A stretch of DNA of 64,000 bases from Stigmatella ashevillena (lineage in GTDB: Bacteria; Myxococcota; Myxococcia; Myxococcales; Myxococcaceae). Of this stretch, positions 60,244 to 64,000 are shown in pieces; position 1 is the first letter of the stretch; every line of letters begins with the position of its first letter. The stretch lies in assembly GCF_028368975.1 (NCBI RefSeq), contig NZ_JAQNDM010000002.1, positions 2,552,007-2,616,006 on the forward strand. The letters are read 5' to 3'. The notes under the pieces were generated by a model. That model saw nothing but the letters and a program-made list of their open reading frames with translations, was not told where the DNA came from and ran no database searches. A program made the translations under genes and the position numbers.

Positions 60244-61857
60244 ATGTCCTTGAACGCAGCACGCCGCCTGCCCGCCCGCCATGTGATGCTGACGCTGTCC
60301 CTGCTCCTGGCGACGGGCTGTCCCTCGACGGCGCGGACCGTGTCCCCCTCTGAGACGGTGCACATCACCCTGCTGCACCTCAATGATGTGTACCAATTCA
60401 CCCCGCTGGAGCACGGCCGCGTGGGAGGGCTCGCGCGCGTCGCCACGCTTCGCAAGCAAACCCTCGCGGAGTCTCCCAACACGCTGACGCTCTTCGCCGG
60501 GGACACGCTCGGCCCTTCGGTGGAGTCGCTCCTCGAGGTGAACGGCAAGGCGCTCCACGGCCGACAGATGATCGACGCCTGGAACGCCGTCGGGGTGGAC
60601 TATGCCGTCCCTGGCAACCACGAGTTCGACTACGGGGACACCGCGCTGAAGGAGAACATCCGGGCCTCGCGCTTTCCCTGGCTCGCCGCGAACATCTTCG
60701 ACAACCACACGGGCCAGCCCTTCGAGGGCGTCGTCCCCTATGCCCTCCGGGAGATCGCCGGGGTGAAGGTGGGCCTCTTCGGCGTGCTGGTGCCGGACAC
60801 CGAGGTGACCTCCAGCGTCTCCCAGGACACGAACATCCGGGATGTCTGCTCCACGGCCCGTCCCATTGTCTCCCGGCTGCGCACCCAGGGCGCCACCCTC
60901 ATCATTGCCCTCACCCACCTGGATCTCGCGCTGGACCAGGAGCTGGCGCGCTGCGTCTCGGTGGACCTCATCATCGGAGGGCACGAGCACTACCGCATCG
61001 AGGACCGGTCCACGGGCACCCCCATCTTCAAGGTCGAGGCCGACGCGCGGGAGCTCGGGCGCCTCGACCTGGATGTCGATGGACAGACCGGCACGTTGCG
61101 GAAGCTCGACTGGAAGGTGTTTCCGGTGACGGACGCCATCCCGGACGACCCCGCTTTCGCCGAGGCCATGCGGCCCTACGACGCCATCGTCGCCGAGCTG
61201 TCCCAGCCCGTGGGAAGCACCCCTGTCCCGCTCGATGCGCGCAAGACGGCCGTCCGCAGCCAGGAGACGAACCTGGCCTCACTCGTGACGGACACCTTCC
61301 GCCAAGCTACCGGCACGGAAGTGGTCCTCGTCAACGCCGGCGCCATCCGAGGCGATATCGTCTTCCCGGCAGGTCCCCTCACACGGAGGGATCTGCTCGC
61401 CATCTTCCCGTTCCGGGATGAGCTGGTCCGCCTGGACGTGACGGGAGCCACCCTGCTGGCGGCGCTGGAGAACGGGGTCAGCAAGAGCGCGGAGGATCCG
61501 GAGCCAGGACGGTTCCCCCAGGTCTCCGGGCTGCGCTTCTCCTTTGATCCGAGCCTGCCCCGAGGACAGCGCATCCTCTGCGCGACGGTGGGCGGCAAGG
61601 CGGTGTCCCCCTCCACCACGTACAGCCTCGCCGTCACGCGCTTCATCTCCGGGGGCAAGGATGGCTACGAGATGCTCCGCGGCATTCCCGCCGCGCCCAT
61701 CCTCCCAGAAGGCCGGACACCCCGGGACATCGTGGGAGAGGCCCTGCGGACCGGAAAGCCCCGGCCCCGGAGCCAGGGCGACGGGCGCATCCAGCGCATC
61801 GCACGTGCCGACCTGCGGCCCGGGGAGTGCGCACCGCCGCCGACCGCCAGCCACTGA
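60244..61857 (+). CDS. 5'-nucleotidase/2',3'-cyclic phosphodiesterase lipoprotein
   Basis: The 537-aa product has a hydrophobic signal ending in LLLATGC (lipoprotein anchor). The metallophosphoesterase domain (about residues 40-270) has the motifs LLHLNDVYQF, GDTLGPS, GNHEFDYGD, and GGHEHYRIED. The C-terminal 5'-nucleotidase domain has ETNLASLVTDTFRQATG and NAGAIRGDIVFPAGPLTRRDLLAIFPF. Such enzymes dephosphorylate nucleotides in the periplasm for salvage. The ATG at 60244 follows GGAGGTG closely; a later start at the TTG at 60250 is possible. It is convergent with the YdcF-like gene with eight bases between stops. Confidence 0.93.
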   Translation: MSLNAARRLPARHVMLTLSLLLATGCPSTARTVSPSETVHITLLHLNDVYQFTPLEHGRVGGLARVATLRKQTLAESPNTLTLFAGDTLGPSVESLLEVNGKALHGRQMIDAWNAVGVDYAVPGNHEFDYGDTALKENIRASRFPWLAANIFDNHTGQPFEGVVPYALREIAGVKVGLFGVLVPDTEVTSSVSQDTNIRDVCSTARPIVSRLRTQGATLIIALTHLDLALDQELARCVSVDLIIGGHEHYRIEDRSTGTPIFKVEADARELGRLDLDVDGQTGTLRKLDWKVFPVTDAIPDDPAFAEAMRPYDAIVAELSQPVGSTPVPLDARKTAVRSQETNLASLVTDTFRQATGTEVVLVNAGAIRGDIVFPAGPLTRRDLLAIFPFRDELVRLDVTGATLLAALENGVSKSAEDPEPGRFPQVSGLRFSFDPSLPRGQRILCATVGGKAVSPSTTYSLAVTRFISGGKDGYEMLRGIPAAPILPEGRTPRDIVGEALRTGKPRPRSQGDGRIQRIARADLRPGECAPPPTASH

Positions 61858-61864
61858 GCGTGGC

Positions 61865-62635
61865 CTACGCCTCGGTCCACCCTCTGAGCCGGTACACCAC
61901 CCGTCCCGCCATCTCCCGGAGCGCGTCCGTGCTCGCATTGAGATGGTTGGCGCGGGGAAGCCAGCTCGGCGGGCGCTTCCCGTTCGAAGCCCGCACATCC
62001 GCGGCCAGGGTGTCGGGGCGGAGGCCCACCGCGGCAAAGCACCCGTAGGCCCGGGGAAGGTGGGCGGCACTGGTGATGAGGAGCAGCGTCTTCCACCCTC
62101 GCTCCTCGATGAGCTTCTTCGAGTCCAGCGCGTTCTCCCGGGTGTTGCGGCTGTGGCCCTCGACCACGATGCGCTCGGGCTCAATGCCCCACGCGAGGAG
62201 CTGGCGCTGGAGCACGGTGGCCTCGATGACCGCCTCCGGGCGGGTGTCCAAGGAGCCCCCCGACAGGAGCACCTGGCGGGCCTTGCCCTCACGGAGCAGC
62301 TCATAGCCGCGCAGGATGCGCTCGACGGCGGCGTTGTACTCAGGGCGTCCCGAGCGCTCGACGGCATCGGGATCCAGCCCCCCTCCCAGCACGATGACCG
62401 CGTCGTAGACCACCTCTGACCGGTAGGTCTCCTTCGCGCCGGACTCCACCCACCGCATGAGCCCTCCGGCCACCGGCTCGATGGAGAAGGTGTAGAGCAC
62501 CGCCAACCCCAGCACCTGGAGCCCGGCGGCCAGCCGCCCCTTCCGGCGCATCAGGAGCCCCAGCACGATGAACAGCACGCCCCAGGTGAGCGGGCCCAGC
62601 AAGAGATCCAGGATCTTGGAGAGGATCAGAAACAT
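61865..62635 (-). CDS. YdcF/ElyC-type (DUF218) membrane protein
   Basis: This 256-aa protein has two N-terminal membrane helices (about residues 3-30 and 38-58), then the DUF218 domain with VIVLGGGLDPDAVE, LLSGGSLDT, EGHSRNTRENAL and LITSAAHLPRA, the pattern of YdcF/ElyC. ElyC of E. coli works in envelope and peptidoglycan precursor metabolism at the inner membrane; the exact reaction is not settled. The ATG at 62635 is chosen for the family-like start; 62647 is possible. It ends close to the convergent 5'-nucleotidase gene, and the next gene upstream on the same strand is 27 bp away. Confidence 0.9.
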   Translation of the reverse strand: MFLILSKILDLLLGPLTWGVLFIVLGLLMRRKGRLAAGLQVLGLAVLYTFSIEPVAGGLMRWVESGAKETYRSEVVYDAVIVLGGGLDPDAVERSGRPEYNAAVERILRGYELLREGKARQVLLSGGSLDTRPEAVIEATVLQRQLLAWGIEPERIVVEGHSRNTRENALDSKKLIEERGWKTLLLITSAAHLPRAYGCFAAVGLRPDTLAADVRASNGKRPPSWLPRANHLNASTDALREMAGRVVYRLRGWTEA

Positions 62636-62662
62636 GGCGCATTCCACCCACCGGCCCGGACG

Positions 62663-64000
62663 CTAACCATCCTGACTGCCACGGTGGATCGTGATGTAAT
62701 CACGCGCTTCCTGAGCCTTCAGAGAGTCCGGCGCAAGCTCCAGGAAGCGGCCGTAGTACTCGATGGCTTCCTTGGCATTGCCCAACTGCACCGAGACCTC
62801 CCCCAGCCCGTGGAAACACTGGGCCGCGGAAGAATCATTCGCCAGGCATTCCCAGAACAGCTCCTTGGCCTTCTGGAACTGCCTCTTGGCGAGCTTCTCC
62901 CGGGCCTGCTTGTACTTCTCCGCCGCGGTGGCCGGAGAGGGGTTTGCCGCAGCCGTGACGCGGAGGCTGGGCTTCGAGGTGGGGGGGCTCACCCAGGAGA
63001 CACTCACGTCGAGCTCCGACGTGCCATCCTCCTTCCACCGGGGGAGTGCGAACCACAGCTCCCTGGCCCCCGTCACCGTATAGGAGCCAGGGGCCAGCGT
63101 GTGGAGAACCTCCCCTCCTGGCTGCGACGACACCTGCACGGTGTCATCCTCTCCTGCCAGGGCCACCAAGGCCACGGAACCCGAGGGAGTTCCCTGCCGT
63201 GACCGGATGCTCAGTTGGTAACGGCGCTTGGGCTCGAGCTGGCGCACCGTGTACCGCCCCTCCAGGGCGATCTGATTGGCGAACCTGCGAGGGTTCAGCT
63301 CGGTGCGAAAGACCTTCTCCGTCGTCCCCTCGCGCACGTTCAGAAAGAAGCCCACGTCCTCGGTGTTCTCCACGGAGTCGCCGAACAGAACGAAGGCATT
63401 CAGCGCGCTGGCCCCTGTCACGAAGCGAGGGGTCGAAGAGACGGGCAACAGCCGCGCGGAGGACGGGAGGTCCGGTCCCTCCAAGAACAGAGAGGCCTGC
63501 CGGAAGGACTGCGCTCGGTACAACTGACCGCGTCCCTCCCGGATGATGTACCTGCCCGTGGTCCAGACCGCATAGGTCCGGCGGGGGTTGAGCTCGACGC
63601 GCAGGGAGCGCAGCCCAGGGCCGAAGGAGTGCAACGCTTCGTTCACCGTGAAGGACGCCGGCAGCTGCCTTGTCCCGAAGCGATCCACCTCCTCCTCGAC
63701 AGGAGCCTGCGGCGACGAGGGCTCCTGCCCCTGCGGCTCCATGTCTTTCAGGGAGACCTCCAGGTGGGACGCCAGCGCCCCTGCCTCGAACTCCTGTTCC
63801 CAGGGGACCCGTCCCAGCAAGAAGAGCTCTACCCGGTGGGGCTCATCCCGCTCGAGGCTGTCCACCACCACCGGGGTGACGCCCCGAATCTCCCCGTTGA
63901 TGCGCACCTGGGCACCGGGGGGCTCGGAGCGAATCTCCAAGGGCTCGGGCTGGTTGCGCTCGTGCCACAGGAGCCCTGCGAGCACCACCCCCACCACCCC
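62663..64000 (-). CDS. PEGA-TPR protein, probable C-terminal part of a Ser/Thr kinase (cut by window edge)
   Basis: The 445 codons here are open to the right edge, so the gene starts beyond the window. Near the edge is a membrane helix (VVGVVLAGLLWH), then a PEGA-like unit (RSEPPGAQVRINGEIRGVTPVVVDSL) and a beta-rich region with repeated AEVEL-type strands, and finally TPR units (YKQAREKLAKRQFQKAKELF). In myxobacteria, Hanks-type kinases often carry exactly this extracytoplasmic tail after the membrane helix. The kinase domain itself is not visible, so the identification is inferred. It ends 27 bp before the YdcF-like gene on the same strand. Confidence 0.65.
   Translation of the reverse strand, partial: GVVGVVLAGLLWHERNQPEPLEIRSEPPGAQVRINGEIRGVTPVVVDSLERDEPHRVELFLLGRVPWEQEFEAGALASHLEVSLKDMEPQGQEPSSPQAPVEEEVDRFGTRQLPASFTVNEALHSFGPGLRSLRVELNPRRTYAVWTTGRYIIREGRGQLYRAQSFRQASLFLEGPDLPSSARLLPVSSTPRFVTGASALNAFVLFGDSVENTEDVGFFLNVREGTTEKVFRTELNPRRFANQIALEGRYTVRQLEPKRRYQLSIRSRQGTPSGSVALVALAGEDDTVQVSSQPGGEVLHTLAPGSYTVTGARELWFALPRWKEDGTSELDVSVSWVSPPTSKPSLRVTAAANPSPATAAEKYKQAREKLAKRQFQKAKELFWECLANDSSAAQCFHGLGEVSVQLGNAKEAIEYYGRFLELAPDSLKAQEARDYITIHRGSQDG

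Overview
The window is a high-GC, gene-dense bacterial chromosome segment. It looks like a myxobacterium, most likely of the Stigmatella/Cystobacter/Archangium type. The evidence is the codon bias with long open antisense frames, a MYXO-CTERM-like tail on a secreted phytase, many lipoproteins, TPR and PEGA proteins, a truncated Ser/Thr-kinase-like gene at the right edge, and the gene families themselves. This placement is inferred from features, not from a database match. I see no insertion sequence, prophage, CRISPR array or rRNA; one tRNA gene, tRNA-Ala(CGC), is present.

Left part (1-9250): the start of a secreted GH48 cellulase gene faces a GH1 beta-glucosidase gene across about 1 kb of non-coding DNA. 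A LacI-family regulator follows, and two candidate LacI-type operators lie in front of the glucosidase, so this reads as a cellulose/cellobiose-use locus. Next come a DUF1993 protein, a Cys-rich lipoprotein, a cupin, a tiny basic protein and a cold-shock protein. An envelope-stress-like module follows: a Spy/CpxP-like protein, a 58-aa membrane peptide, an OmpR-type regulator and a sensor kinase.

Middle-left (9270-31150): a heme O synthase gene sits with a cupredoxin-like lipoprotein gene (respiratory oxidase biogenesis). A membrane TPR protein and tRNA-Ala(CGC) with a clear promoter and terminator come next, followed by a DUF2760-Hsp70-Hsp70 operon. After a beta-propeller phytase there is a surface-glycan block: gmd and rmd (GDP-D-rhamnose), three GT4 domains in two proteins, a coiled-coil accessory protein, a GT-C-like membrane protein and a methyltransferase. 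A rhodanese/E1 fusion (MoeB-like) is embedded in it.

Middle-right (31320-47240): a 1259-aa flavoprotein fuses GltD/NfnB-like and PyrK/NfnA-like halves in one chain. Then come a lipoprotein, sixA, cyaY, and the translation/cell-growth cluster rpsB-tsf-pyrH-frr, which runs on into a degenerate receiver/GGDEF protein. secA, rlmM, a second degenerate GGDEF protein and an M23 endopeptidase follow.

Right part (47460-64000): a PP2C phosphatase, recN, a SWIM-SNF2 helicase, apt, a TetR regulator, and a COG0523 metallochaperone-type GTPase preceded by two identical-architecture palindromes 42 bp apart. Then come thrC, an MBL-fold hydrolase, an ABC-2 exporter pair, a 5'-nucleotidase lipoprotein, a YdcF/ElyC-like protein and the C-terminal part of a PEGA/TPR protein, probably a Ser/Thr kinase, cut by the window edge.

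The points most worth following up are the single-chain Nfn-like enzyme, the tandem palindromes before the COG0523 gene, the DUF2760-Hsp70 pair, the two inactive-looking GGDEF proteins, and the LacI operator pair in the cellulase/glucosidase gap.
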